Assembly: GCA_026745465.1 (NCBI GenBank)
Contig: JACYXH010000310.1
Location: 4,571,501 to 4,635,500 of the forward strand
Origin: Lota lota
Lineage: Eukaryota > Chordata > Actinopteri > Gadiformes > Lotidae
Direction: 5' to 3'
Length of the DNA stretch: 64,000 nt
Shown: positions 47,566-61,415 of the stretch, piece by piece
How the letters are laid out: each line of letters begins with the position of its first letter
Position numbering within the stretch: position 1 is the first letter of the stretch
Notes under the pieces: generated by a model
Seen by the model: the letters and a program-made list of their open reading frames with translations, nothing else
Told to the model about the DNA's origin: nothing
Database searches by the model: none
Program-made: the position numbers and the translations under genes

Positions 47566-50500
47566 ATATACCATGCCATGCGGCAGTCTTCAGAAGAAAC
47601 GACCGTCAAACATCTCAGATCCCCATCTTGACGCCTGCGCGCTATGTTGTGCTAGGAGTGATTCTGCTTTCATTCCGACATCCAATTATTGCTTAGCCTC
47701 AGCCTCAGACAGCTGGCTGGAAGAAATAAACATTACAAATGACCATAACAAGCCAAAATCAAATGTTTTGTATAAATGGGATTTGGATATATTCATTATA
47801 CAAGATTCAAGCAATCATCCGCCTAGGAAAGAAATGTTGTTTTCCCACAGCCATACATCATTCCCTTCACTTTACTTCTTTGAAGGTATGTAAGAAATGC
47901 CCAATTGGCTTTTGGACCAATTTCGGTGAACCCAATGTGTAAGGTCAACCATCTACGATTAGATGTCTCTGAGAGTTGCCCAGTATTATCAGGTCTTATT
48001 GTTGGAGACAGCTCATCTCTGGCTGTGGCCCAGAAGGGTGTGATGAAACCTTTACTTTGACAGGAAAGCTATTGAGTTGTCTATGCTTCACAAATGGTCG
48101 ACAGAAGGCTTACAAACACTTCAGTGTTGATGGATATTGTTTTTGTGTTGGTTTATGTTGAAGAGTGTGTGTGTGTGTGTGTGTGTGTTAAGCCCTTTCC
48201 AACACTACCATAAAAGTCACTTTCAAAGACAATGAGAATTATCCGAAAAGTGTAGAAAATCATGTGGCTTGAATTGACCGATAGAGCAGCCCTTTTTGTA
48301 GCATTTTAATTGCAGTTAACCGCAGTTATTGTAGCATTAACTCCCTGCTAAATAGCCAGAAATACATTTAAAATTAGTCTTTCTGACCCTCATTTTGTCG
48401 ATGACAATGTGTTTATTTTAAGATTAAGAAAATTAACTGCTGCACTGCATCTTAAGGGCTTGGACTATGTTTAGTTTTTTTCATTGTGTTTCTGATGTGG
48501 ATGGACGTGTGGAATTGATTCCATGTGCTTTCTTTGTAAAGTTAATAAACGATCACACTAGATGAGTGTTTTAAGACCTAATCCACAACGGGAGCATCTA
48601 CTTGTGACATCATTATACCATTCTTTAATGGTTTCTGTTTACTTTAATAATTTTGGGGGGTTTTGTTTAGCTGATAGTTGTTTACATTTCTTGAATAAAT
48701 TCTTGAAGCTCAATTTTTAAAAAAAATACTAAGAACATGGGAAATTCTTCATGCTCTTATCCTGACAAGTGATAATATTTAACACCTAAAAAGGGGATTT
48801 CACTAATTGAAAACATTAATGTTTGTTTGCAATGACCTTTTTCGTGCATATGCATAATTAGGCTTTTATTTTGAAACTATGGTGGTATCTGAATGTTGAA
48901 ATAAGATTTATTTTACAATCAAGGCAAGTGCTACCTACCAGCCACTTGTGTCTATATACCTTTCCTGGCTCATAGGCAGGATTTGAGGCGTTAACCTTTA
49001 CCATGACTGCATGCTCTATTTACATTCCACATGATTGATACCCAACTATGACCTAATCCATGTGTTGTGTAAAGTATGCAATCAATCCGTGTCAACATCA
49101 TCAACATCCCAATCCAGGTGTTGTTGTTTTTTGGTGGCCCAAGCTCCACCCCTTCCATCCATCCCCACCCCCTCCACTTCACCTCCTGCTGTATCCCCAG
49201 GGTCCCCCCTCTCCACCTCCATCACCACCACCACCACAGAAATGAAATTAGTATTCACTCACACAGGCCCCACTTCTGTCAGACCACCAATACTTAGGTG
49301 TTATTTTAATGGCCAACATTTCCACGGCTGCATTAGCATCTCAGGATGAATGTAAGATTCTTAGCAGAACCTGAGCGATGTTTACCCCACATCTGGTTTG
49401 GTTTCTAATAGCAGCTTCTTCTACTTCTTCTTTCTATAATGGTAGATGTTATCGTCCGGTCCTCGTTGCGTCGATCGGCACGTTCAGATAAACGTCGCTA
49501 GGATAAATCGCTCATGTTGTGGGTTTTGGTTCCTCATTCCCTCTTGTATATATGTATATGCATTTTATTTTTTTGTAACGCCGCTGTTGTGGGAGTGCGC
49601 ATAAAAATAACGTAGGTATTTTCTTCAAGCTGCTACTAGAGACAATGTATTCTTGCAACATGTGAGTGAACACCGTAAAATGTACCACCATCAGCACCCC
49701 TACCCTACCCCGGCCCACCCACCCACTTTACCCCACCCACTGTCCTCCAGGTGGAGACGATGCACAGCTCACGCGTCCCGGCTCCTATGAACCAACACCA
49801 CCACACAGACGATATGTCCCTGTACAGAGCACTGTTACATTTCCTGTATTCTCTTTAAAAAATTCAAACAAACCCTTGTATTTCTCCTATAATATGTACA
49901 ATACAAAAGAAAAGTGAAATACACAAACCGTGTGTGCTTTTTTTTCCTGCACTGTCCTCTCTTGTTTTACATTGACTTGATTTCTCAACGTCTAAAACTT
50001 GTCATCTGTGTTTTGATTTGCCCTATATTTGAGATCTCATGTGTTGGCTTGTCTGTTCACATTGCAGGCCTTAGTGCTCAATGCGGATTGATTGTTCAGA
50101 TCCGAGTTTTTTGTTGGCTGTGTGAACTGGTCCCAGTCCAAACTGACTTGCACATGTAAAATAACAATAACAAAGACATCCCACACTGCACGCTGTAAGG
50201 AAACATGGAGGCCGCTGAAGTCCGGATTCCGGCCACTTTTACTTGCAGTGTGAACGGGGCCAAAACGTATTAAAAAACGGTTTAAAGATTAGGTTTAAAG
50301 AAAGGTTATATACCCAAATAAATACTATACTCAGTGGTCAAATATATCAAATGGGAGTATCTTTTTCAACATTTGATGGGAGAGAGCAATAAAGAACAGA
50401 CCAAATCAAGTATCCTACAGTCATGAACGTACAAACCTTTCAACTGTTATGATACGTTTTTTTGCCTCTTTATATTAAATCAAATTTTCTTTGAAGGACA

Positions 50501-50776
50501 TTAGTTGGAGCGTCAGGCCAATGTACCCATGTGTTGCATAATGTTTTGGCCCATCTGTGACAGCGCAGACAGATCGAACCATAAAATCCAAGGACAACCC
50601 TCTCCTCGCTGAACTTGGTTATTACAAAGAAAATTATTCTGACATAACTATTTGAATACATGCATAAAGTAGCTTTACCAGGGAAATCTGTATTAAAGAG
50701 TAATGGATTTGAATGGAACGTCACCGTTGGGTAGAATAACAAGATTTATAGTTATCGCTAGAATGACTCCTGACTG

Positions 50777-50811
50777 TGTGTGTGTGTGTGTGTGTGTTTG
50801 TGTGTGTGTTT
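50777..50811. repeat. GT microsatellite
   Basis: Short GT array with two TTTG interruptions. A similar one lies at 48165-48188. Confidence 0.9.
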
Positions 50812-51035
50812 GCATGCACATTGTGCTGCACTGCTGCCTCTTTCAAACACTGTTTGGAAATAGCTGCAGCATAAACACATATCAGGGCACTCTTGACAGA
50901 ACTGTTTTGCCTGTGTCTTTCCATTCACCAACTTACGTCTTCCTATGAAAACGGCTTTTCTATTGAGTCTCTTAGTACCGGCTTTTAGCCAAAAAGACAG
51001 TGGGTTGTAGATACACTTCATTAGCCGGTAAGGTA

Positions 51036-51118
51036 TTAGGCATGTTGCACAAGAAGCTTTGGGGTTCAACCCCAGACCCTTTAGCCCGGGAGTCAACGCC
51101 TTAGCCACTACCACTCTC
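51036..51118 (-). mobile_element. tRNA-derived SINE remnant
   Basis: On the minus strand TAGTGGCTAAGGCGTTG fits an A box and GGGGTTGAACCCC fits a B box with a perfect small stem. No complete tRNA fold follows, so this is read as a SINE head. Confidence 0.45.
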
Positions 51119-53654
51119 TCATGCCACCCTCTGCAATATTGCAGAGCTTTGTTACACTAGATCCCCTTGAAAGAAAAGACAGGGCCTAACCTGCATTTTA
51201 AAGTGGCACATGAAGCTCTTTGTGGCCCACAGAACATCTTCAACCCTAAACCCTCAGGTGTCACGGGTACTCTGGAGAGATCCGTCCTTTGTGCCAAACC
51301 CACCCAACCGTCCACAGAATTCCCTCTTCCTCGTGGATTCCTCCCAATATATCCCGCTGGGATCTGATCATAATGTGGGTTTTTGCTGCCAGGGTTGCAG
51401 GAGCCATGGCTATTTACAGTATGCACGTTTTTTAAATGAAAAACTACAGTCAATTCAAAGTGAAGGAACAGGTGGCTGCACCCGCGGCTACTGTTTGACT
51501 CGAATAAGTGCAAATGGCAGGTGTTAATTTGAGCCAATCGGAGACAAGGTCTGCAATAACCTGTGGTTGTCGATGTGATCAGATTTTACTACTGGTTTGC
51601 CCATTAAACTGTTCTTCTTTGTCCCTCTCCACAGAGGTCAAACTAATGAGTTGAGGTTTGGAAGAGCAGCCATGAGATACATTGCTCATGACAGCTGGCC
51701 TTAAGCGTATGTGAAGCAAGCAGAGGAGAGGGTCTTTCTTCCTGCTCCCTTAACACTCACACACTCCCTGTGAGGGTATAAATGATTTTCAAGTTCAATT
51801 TGAATTGAATACCGTATATCCCTACACAGCAGCACATTAAGCATGGAATATTAACCAGTACACATTTTTACAATGTTTTATATAAAGTACATTCATTGGT
51901 TTGAATCCCTGGCACCACTTCTGATGTAGAAAAAAAAGTATGCTGTTAAGAAACCTAAACAAGTGCATGACATGCACTGCCACGCTTTCATTCCCACGGG
52001 CAATGTGCTCATAAGCAGTGGCTTGACCACTGTACTCCGGCTCACCCCCCCCCCCCCCCCCCCCCCCCCCTCACACACAAACACACAGCCCTACAGCGAG
52101 AAGGGGTATATCTAAGATATATTTTATTTATTGTCTTTTCAATATACGTCTCTCTCTTCTGCAACATTAAGTGAACCGAATTCAGCACTCAATTGCTTTT
52201 ATATTTTTGATTTCATGATCTCAGAACATCTCAGAGGAAAGCACTGAGCCGGTAACTCATCTGCAAAATAACCACCCTCCGAAGAAGCTGTGGCAAACCC
52301 CGACTGCCAGCAGAGCTCTAAAAGATGAGATGTAAAGCCGGATTCATCCTCCTCTGCCACTCGCTGGCATGGTTGACATCTGCCAACGCCGTGGCAGAAA
52401 GTTACAGACGATGCGCACATCAAAGGCAAATGCTCACGTCTTTGGAGACGTACAGGCTTAGTTCAGCGTAGTGTCTCACACCTTGACATGAGGAGAAGAA
52501 GATTGGAAACCTAGCCACGAGGACCATGGCTGCCTACAAGACGCTGACTTCAGCTGAGGCGGACCAGGAAGCATTTCACCTCCAAGATTAGGGCAATGGT
52601 TTAATGTTGCATGCTTCCACGTTCCATGAAGCAAATTTCATTCCGAATATGAAATGCCTATTTGTACACAGTAGTGAAATGCAAGCAGAATCGTGGTCTT
52701 CGCCATAACAACACATGGTTAGCAAAAGCCCCAGCGTTAACTAAGTGGACGGTTCCTCAATGGACGTTATTGTGATCTAATTAAATTGGATTGAATTGAA
52801 TTTATTGTGTTATCGTGGATAGGGGTATTGCATAGTTTGTGAAGTAGCTTAGGACGGCAGGGAGTAATCAATGCCACAGAAGAACAGGTGATAAATGAAA
52901 GCACAGATGTAGATTACATTTTAGGGGAAGATGGAGAAAGAAGCTGTACACAACAAGATAGAGATGGATGTGTTATATTTAGTCACTTATTTCTCCACAC
53001 CGGATAAAAGCGATTAAGACACATTATCCAGTTAGTCATTGAAATGGCAAAATATCCAGATTTCACATCATGTCAGAAGAACAAAAATTAAAATTTTCTG
53101 CATTGTTCTGCGAGTGGCGGAACATTTTGTGCGGCAATTATAATGGAGAAATCTTTTGTGCTGATTGCCTGGCCAAATCCCCGATGCCAGTTGGAAGTCT
53201 ATTAGTCATTACCAAGCGAAAGTAGTCTCCCCAGGACTGAGAGAGAGATTAAAAGAGAAACGTAAATCGAACCCAAAAACCCCAAAATGAGTCTAGCGCT
53301 GCATGGCCATTTTGTTCCAGCTTTGTTTGCCAAAAACAGCAATATGGTGAAACAACTTACTTACTAATGTGATATGACTGACGTATTGATGAAAGACTTC
53401 AAAGTCAACACAGGGTTTGTTATGTAAAAAATAATCAGGAGCAGAGCAGACGATTACCCACCCACTGCATCAGAAAGGCAATTCCTCCTTATTGGACCTG
53501 CCCAGGTGAGAGACGGTCTTATTTTGCCTCTCCACATGGTGCTAATCCCAGCCGGATCAGTGTCATCTCTGGACTCTAAGGGAAGTGTCTACAAGGGAAG
53601 GTTTTGGTAACTCTCATCCAAAAAGGAAAAACTGCCTTGGGGAGTGAGGAAGAT

Positions 53655-53720
53655 CTAGGACAATGGCTTTTTAAGCAGATAAGAAGAAGATGGATGGATG
53701 GATAAATGGATGCATAAATG
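53655..53720 (+). repeat. Possible LINE 3' end with ATGG tail
   Basis: AAGCAGATAAGAAGAAGATGG runs into GGATGGATGGATAAATGG. This is the usual 3' terminus of a teleost LINE family (GATAAGCGGAAGA...ATGGATGG). Upstream coding similarity was not recognised. Confidence 0.35.
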
Positions 53721-53844
53721 AATGAACCGATGGACAGCAAAGTCTTCTGTTCCTTTCAATGTTACTTTCTGCCTTTGTGTACTGTCTTGGGAGGGGGGGG
53801 GGTCAGCAATCTCGTCAGGGTCCCTGTGAGACACTGACACTCAC

Positions 53845-54000
<156 letters not shown>

Positions 54001-54514
54001 CCCCCTGAGATCCCGCTTGGTCTTCATCCAGGCCCTGACCTCTGCAGGGAAAAAACAAACCACTAAAAGGTAGGTCCCAACCCATCCGCAACACATAACC
54101 ATGACAGTGATGTATTTTTATGTTGAAGAGCCAGTGTGTGTGTGTGAGGGGGGGGGGGAATGCAAGCAGAGGAGCAGACAAACCCGGGTATCTCCAGATG
54201 CAACCTCGGTTTAAAAATACGCCAGGTAAGCCGCTCCGCGCAGCGTGAAATCATTCAATAAGCCGACGCTAACAATCTCATACACTGTATTGCGTTTCTC
54301 CCGTTTCTCTTGTGCCTCCCCGGGGGTCTTGTAGACAAGGCAGAAAACCACCTCCAATGTTCTCTTTGATGTGCCTCCATTTACCTTAACCTGCTATCTT
54401 TACGATCCATTGAAAAGGCCTTCTAAAAAAGATGACTTTATGACATGAAAAAAAGGCTAAATAAAGTCCTTGCTTTAAGAATGTTCTCTGCACCTGTCTT
54501 TTAATCTGTCTTTA

Positions 54515-54885
54515 TGTGTGTATCTGCCTGTCTGTCTGCCCTTTTTATCCTCCTGTCTCTTATCTGACTGTCAATTACTCTGTCTGTATATGTTTGTCTA
54601 CCTGTCATCTTTCTGACTGCCTGTTTTGTCATTCGGCCTGTTTATCCTGTCTGTCTGTTCATCCTATTTGTCTGTTTGTCTGTCTGTGTGTGTCGCTCTC
54701 TGCCTGTATTCTGTCTGTCTCTGTCGCTCCATCTGTCTGCCAATTCATCTGTCTGTATATGTCTTTCTTTCTATCTGTCTGTCTGCCTGTCATGTATCTG
54801 TCTTCCTGTTTTGTCTGTCTGCATGTTTACCTCCTGTCTGTCTGTCTTCTGTCCGCCTGTTCATCTGTCTGTCTGCCTGCATAAT
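54515..54885. repeat. CTGT-rich degenerate tetranucleotide tract
   Basis: GTCTGTCTGCC-type words recur irregularly for about 370 bp, consistent with an old, mutated CTGT array. Confidence 0.8.
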
Positions 54886-55642
54886 GCAGAACCGTCAATA
54901 GAGCAGCGTGTTTGCAGCTCGTGACGAAGCTGTCACTGAGATCCACATAATTTCGCATTAACACCTTAACCTAAATAGGATGCATAGCAGATGGAAGATT
55001 GAAACTGACAAATCTTCAAAGCATTCAGCTGTTTGAGAGTGAGCTATGGCAAATATATATTTATAAATATGTTGAAATGTGTGATGTGGCTCATCATAAC
55101 ACCCTGGATTGCGATATGGCACCCAGAATGCTGTCTTCACCACCACCACATGGGAGAAACGAATTATCGAAGGGGGTGCGATATAGATATAGACATGGAC
55201 TACACGCACATGTTCTGCTGCATGACAAGTTGCCTGCCTGGCCATGCCTCCATTGCTTTCAATGGTCAGTAATTATGCGTGTCACTTCACTGGCTAAAGT
55301 TAATGACGGGGGTTATCGATGCAGCACTACAGTCTCACCGTCTTCCGAGACGGGAGTTCTCCGTTTAGTCCTCGGCACAACGCCTTTCAGATCGACACAT
55401 GCAGTCAACTGAGTCTAAGTCGCTTATCAGTAACAGATCCACTTCAACACACAATGTAGTCAACCCTCCAAAAAATGCTGTCGGGGTTGCGATTCCCCAT
55501 CATCTCTGGAGAGACGAGTTGTTTATCGAATAAGTCTTCATTTTCGTCTCGTCTATAGTTTGGATCCCTAAATCTAAGCCATCATTTCTACGGTATTATA
55601 CGGTATTATATTGGTATTAATGTGTTTTCAAAGATACACACG

Positions 55643-55649
<7 letters not shown>

Positions 55650-55688
<39 letters not shown>
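55650..55688. repeat. CG/CA microsatellite
   Basis: A short CG run (about 55640-55650) leads into a perfect CA array. Confidence 0.9.
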
Positions 55689-55689
<1 letters not shown>

Positions 55690-55692
<3 letters not shown>

Positions 55693-56230
55693 TAGTTTAC
55701 GATTAACATCTAAGACTGATGTCAGACAAATCTGGGTGAACGGGGAGTTTAATTTTCTTTGGCTTCTAAGTTATTTTGACCAATCATCTTGCAGGGTGCA
55801 GGGATCTGTAGACGCATGTGTCTGGAAAATAGACCATTCATCTTGGGTCCAGAAGAGGACTGATAACTAAAACGATAGCATCGTCTTCCCGTTGTTGGTA
55901 TCTCTTCTTGGTCAGTACTGGTCAACTCAAATGACAAGCAAAAATGTCCTCTTTGGACACAAACATCCTTAGAAAAAGTGTCTGTAAAGGTTTAAAATCA
56001 AACTTGTGTAGTAGACTGGCCACTGTAGACATTTGTTAAAATTGTCTTCTGAAACCTTCATCTCCAGCACTCGTGAATGAGTTTATCTTCTGAAGAATAT
56101 ATCCATAACAACGGGAAACACTGCCCCTCACATTTTCTGGTTTCCGGTCCAGTCTCCCACTAGAAGTTTGTCTATATCATTGTCAAACTTCTGGACCAGA
56201 GATTAAGTGCAACTCATTCTTTTCTAATAA
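55690..56230. repeat. Unnamed dispersed repeat, copy 3
   Basis: This resembles copy 1 over most of its length, including AGAAGAGGACTGATAACTAA, GTAGTAGACTGGCCACTGTA-type sequence and GAATATATCCATAAC, in the same orientation. A CA array (55650-55688) abuts its left edge. Confidence 0.6.
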
Positions 56231-56967
56231 CAACACCCAGGATATTGACTTGTCTGCATCCAATTCCCTAGCTGTTAATGCAATGCTCAGCTTCTCGGTT
56301 GGTGGGCGTGTGACCTACTTCAAATTGGATTTTCTCTAGTATTCAGAATGCAGATTTTAGCATGTTCAACTTCAGTATTCTGCGTTCAGCCAATATGAGA
56401 GTTACCATAATTACCATCTTCTGACATATGAATACCGTTCACGCCAACACACAGCCTGTTGATTACGCCTAGGAATTTGGTATCTTTTAAAAAGCGCTGA
56501 TATATCCAACTGATTTTGTTTACACGCTATTCAAAGATGCCGCAAGAAGAAAACCAAAACTGCTTATATCAGTGCTTTTGAACAAGATGGTCTCCATCTT
56601 GTATTGATGTGAATGTGAACACTCATAAGTTGTAATGATCTTCCCCACCTCTGTCTTCCGGCCCACATGACATTAACGCACCATTAGCCTACTAGTATAG
56701 CTGCACGTGTCGTGCAGTGGAACAATTAAATGACCCCGTTTACTGTACAGATCGCAGAAATATTACAGGTATGAAATTTGAACTTGATTAAATGGAACAG
56801 ACCCTTAATGAATGCTAATTAGCTGCACCTGTGTCTTCCCCCAAGACCCTTCTGTTAATTACAGCAGTAGAAATATTGGAATAACAAGGACATTCTGTGC
56901 TGGTTTTCTATCATAAACTACACAACAACGATTAACAGATAGGCTGTAGCAGTAGCCAGCTTTTGTT

Positions 56968-56968
<1 letters not shown>

Positions 56969-57020
<52 letters not shown>
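56969..57020. repeat. (GA)n microsatellite
   Basis: Perfect GA array of about 50 bp. Confidence 0.95.
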
Positions 57021-57023
<3 letters not shown>

Positions 57024-57202
57024 CAGTATCTTATCTGTGGGATGTTTATCTTACGACTGTGTCTTCCGCCCCCACTATCTTGATTGAAGAGCCATGCAGC
57101 CTTCTCCCAAACCCTCTATCCTAATTAGAAAACATCTCCCTCACCATTTTACAGTTCAGTTTTCTTCTTCCTTTTTTTCCCCATTTAGTTGGTAAGTATC
57201 TA

Positions 57203-57223
57203 TATATATATTCTTTTAAACAG

Positions 57224-57282
<59 letters not shown>

Positions 57283-57296
57283 TGTTTAAAAGAATG
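57203..57296. repeat. (TA)n array inside a 13-bp perfect inverted repeat
   Basis: ATTCTTTTAAACA (57210-57222) is the exact reverse complement of TGTTTAAAAGAAT (57283-57295). An AT array (about 57225-57280) fills the space, so the whole segment can form one long hairpin or cruciform. Confidence 0.8.
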
Positions 57297-59889
57297 GGTC
57301 CATTTTTGTTTGTACATTTACTACTGTATATGTGTACAATAAGTAAATTGACGCCATTACCTACACTGCTTCACCTTCACCTAATACTTTCTACATTCTC
57401 TGCTGAAGAGGACACTTTATATAAGCGGAATGAAGGGATTTTCTTTAAGTTTAAATAATGGCAGGTCACTGAAGTTACTTGTGAACAAAATGAGATCCCC
57501 ATTATTCCTTCCTGGTTGAACAGTTATACATGATTGCATAGCAGACATACAACATACAGCATGAATGCATTATTTATCCTGATCGAACACCTATGGAATA
57601 AGTAAATGCAGGACAACACGATTCGGTTAAATGTGGTATCCACTGTGTAAAATCCATTTCACGTGTCTGGATTTAGGCTCCTCTGTCTCTTCCCCCTCTG
57701 GCTTTGCAGTGCGGTTGCTTTTTGAGCTGTAAAGAATAGGCCCTGTGTAACAACAGACATCCACTGCACTCTGGCGTGCTCCTTTGCTGAAACAAGGAGG
57801 TACTTAAACGCAGAAAAAGAAATGTCTGTAGTCAGCGTTGGGATTCACAAGATTAGTGTGCAAATGTCGATTTCCTGAATTTTAATCTCCACTTGAAGAT
57901 ATTTATGCGTGTGTGCATGTGTACGTGCGTGCGGGCCTGTGTGGGTGTGTGTGTGGGGGGGCCTGTGTGTAGCCATATCTGCCCTAGTTTTCTCACCAAT
58001 TGTTTGCTGTCGAGGTGTCAGCTCACTTAAGATGTTAATCCCGGACAGTGATGCAAATAGGTGTACCAATTACAAAATAGCTATCAGTGTAATATCGCCT
58101 ACATACTGATATATAAAAGATTAAAAAATATGATCAGACGACTAATAACACAGCGTAACTTGTTTTGAATGAAGAAACGTGAGCTATTTCGGTTGAGTTT
58201 TGTGGTGAAAGTGATATGATTAGGTTGTAGTATTTATTGGTATAATAAAATGTTATATCAAATATGTGTCCTATGTATGATAAGTAGGGCAAGACTATTG
58301 GATACACAGGTACAAATAACAGTTTATCCACTTGGTTATTCTACAGCCTTTCATTGCATAAAGTAAGCTATTGCATAACGTGCACTACATGAGATTTTAA
58401 ATTCTAGTGCTACTCAGTGAACTACCAAATGAGTTATAGCTATAGCTCCATACAACACAACGCATATTCAAACAAGTATTAAACATGATTTGGCACTGTA
58501 GCAAATTATGGAAGAAGACTCCTGAAAAATTTACTGATATTGAACTGATATTAGGAGCAGCAAATAAACCCTGTTTATATTTATTCCTGAATGTCATTAT
58601 GTTTGACAGTTGCTGCTGCTAAGTAGCACTGTTCAAATAGGATATCAAGTCTAGTAGCCCAAGGATGACTGCACAAGGGGGAATGATGGTGGGGAATATT
58701 ATAAACCATAAATGTCTTATTGGAAGTATAGGATCTAGTGCCGGTGATCAGCACAAGTTGCCCTGAGGAGAGCTTACAGCAGTCAATTAAAATAGCATGA
58801 TCTAGCATGCCGAATGCTGCCCCAAGCTCTCCAGTCTTTCTTTTTGTTTCAGCATGTGTGCTGTTGATCATTTCCAACTGAACTAACTAATATGGGGTCA
58901 AGGATTTTCCATTGGATGTTTGCAGATTTCTTAAAGCTCTGTACACCTAGTGGTTGATCCAAGACAGGTATTGATAAGAATAAATCCATAACATTATATT
59001 AAGACCAGGAGAGCTACAAGCTGACAATCTTCATCCCCTATGCCCAGGAGAAAGTGAGTGAGGAGAGTAACAGGGGAATTACCAGCAATGGTTTTGAAAA
59101 TAACTGAATATAGACTTGCTGCGCTGCTGCAGTTACAAAAGGATTATAATATAGATATATAGGAGTCATACAACATGTTCAGCTAATTAATGCCAGATTT
59201 CGGATGAAAGTGAAAGTTGAACCTCCGGTTGAACTTAAATAGCTGTATCCGTAGAGAAAATTGATATTTGAGCCATCTGTAGTTTGGAAAGTTAAACTTA
59301 AATGTTAACATTGTTAAGTTTACTCACAATGATGAACAAGGTGTATTTTTATCTCCGGCTGACGTGTAGGCCTATTTGGGTGCATTCATCTTGCTGTGAG
59401 ACTAGTGTTCACAGTTAAAATAAATCATCCAGAACACCAGACTTTAATTATGGCACTTACATTGGGTTCAGATGCTTTAGTCGTGTTGATTTCACAATCA
59501 AAATACCACTTTTGAGTTTCATGGTAAAATAATAAGAATGTTGAAATCCCTTTCAGTTTGTCTTTGTCATTAATAAAAATGCCTTCTTTGGTATTGTCTG
59601 GCATCATTGAAAATACATTTTATTGATGAAAGACTTTTCTCAGGAATAAATAAAGCAAATGCAAAAAAAAAAATGATTGAGTCAATATTTTGGTTTTATT
59701 AAGCATATTGGTTGCAGTGTAGCTGGAATTGATTAAATAAGTTCCAATGCAAAGATTAATAAAAATAATAAAGATTATTCCCCAGCTTGTGAAAGAACAG
59801 ACAGAACCTTCCAATGTGGGATGATGAAACAAAGACTTGTCTTGATTAACCTTTCTATATATTCAAACTTACAGCTGCACAATTTTAAC

Positions 59890-60512
59890 AAGAGAATAGC
59901 AAGAGAATCCCATGCATTGTTTTCCATAGCTCTTCCTGGAGGATACAAATCCCACCAGCATAAATAAGGTCTGTCCATGGGGGTCTATTCCCAGCCGGCC
60001 ATGCCTGATGATCCACCACAAGAGGAAGCTACCCAGCCAGCACCCAGCCAGAATGCAGCCAGCACCCAACCAGCACCCAGCCAGCACCCAGCGGCAGAGG
60101 TTCAATCTCTGAGGTCCACATGCACCACTAAGCACCTCACCTTATCGCCAAGGGTAAGCCCAGCAGTAACGGTGTCAAGAAGACCAGAACTCTCCACGTG
60201 ATTCTTCATAACTTGGACCATCGCGAACACAGCCGTCCATGCTAGGGAACACAGGGTTATACAGGGGCCCCAATGGCTTTGAGCAGTCACGCCGTCCATC
60301 CCGCATGATGTGTTTTGACGTATAATCACTGCATGACTTGTTAAAGCGGTCTCCAAATTTAATAATCTACCAATCACACACATGTCTCGTCTGGGTTAGC
60401 AAACTCCCACATTCCCTCGGTTGATCTGTGAGAGATTATAAAGATTAAAACGTGTTCAACTGTACCACAGCCAGGCTGGAATCTGCATTGTTCAAATATT
60501 GGCCTGGCATAA
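59890..60512 (-). pseudogene. Decayed LINE retrotransposon, reverse-transcriptase fragment
   Basis: On the minus strand 60512-60374 reads ...FEQCRFQPGCGTVEHV... and ends EGMWEFANPDETCV before a stop. This matches the pattern of a teleost LINE reverse transcriptase (EEQ.GFRPGCGT.DQ ... EG.WEFA). Further along, CTCAAAGCCATTGGG with CCTGTATAAC corresponds to the next conserved stretch after a frameshift. GGGATTTGTATCCTCCAGG AAGAGCTATGG near 59900-59960 resembles the element's 3' part. Stops, frameshifts and a CAGCACCCAGC-type tandem expansion (60030-60092) show it is dead. Confidence 0.6.
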
Positions 60513-60594
60513 ACTTTAACCCCTAAAGGCTTAGCATATTCATTCTGGCGCCCTTATAAGGAATATACTGGACTAGAGGCAATCCGAAAAATAA

Positions 60595-60720
60595 GTATGC
60601 TTAAACAAAATAAATGTACTTAAAAATGAAGTGCACTTAAATATTAATTGCACTGTATTTGAAGTGTAGGCCACTTCATTTTTAAGAACACTTACAATTT
60701 AAGTACACTTAATGAGAATC
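60595..60720. repeat. Palindromic repeat (hairpin MITE-like)
   Basis: CTTAAAAATGAAGTG (60619-60633) and CACTTCATTTTTAAG (60672-60686) form a perfect 15-bp inverted repeat. Repeated AAGTACACTTA / AAGTGCACTTAA words surround it. No target duplication was identified. Confidence 0.5.
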
Positions 60721-61318
60721 GTATCAAACTTAGTACCTGACTACTGGAGAACACACTCACCACTATGCTATCATGACTTTTGGTTTGTTAGGTATCCTAC
60801 TTAATATATTTTGTATTGATTACTGTTGTTTACCTTTCTTCGAAAGTATACTACTAAAACTACTTTTCATGCTCCTTCTTTATTTTTATTGAAGACGCTT
60901 TAAAGCCCCTACAAATAAACATGCTGAGAGGAGAAACGTGGTGTTCTCAAAGAAGGGACATAATGAGATGGCTCATTGGCTCTGGATTCAAGCCTGACAG
61001 TGGCCTGTATTAGTAGAAAATATATATTTTTAACCTGTTATTTTATAGGTAGGAGGAGCCAGGGAAGAGTCCATTCCAGCAGAAAGATGCTAGGTTTGAT
61101 TCACCTATTACTTGTTTGACTGGTATGTTTATTGATTCCAGTTTTCTTCTACTTGTTTCTGCCTATATATTCTGTACATTGCTCCACTGCAGATTCCTCT
61201 CATGCTTCCTGCTAAACTGACTGGCTTTACTGAACTTAATGTTTCCCCCAGGGAGTTTGAATAGGTGAGTTTAAAGGTATGGTGGCTTTAGGTTGTGCTT
61301 TTTTGTGTCCAGTCATCA

Positions 61319-61320
<2 letters not shown>

Positions 61321-61411
<91 letters not shown>
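61321..61411. repeat. (TC)45 microsatellite
   Basis: Uninterrupted TC dinucleotides for about 90 bp. Confidence 0.95.

Positions 61412-61415
<4 letters not shown>

Noticed and set aside
50182..50260. CACACTGCA ... TGCAGTGTG inverted words
   Set aside because: Only nine bases with a long spacer; no target duplication or second copy seen, so chance cannot be excluded.
51157..51537. 126-codon minus-strand open frame in a unique block
   Set aside because: There is no recognisable domain, no splice context and no supporting neighbour; kept only as unexplained sequence.
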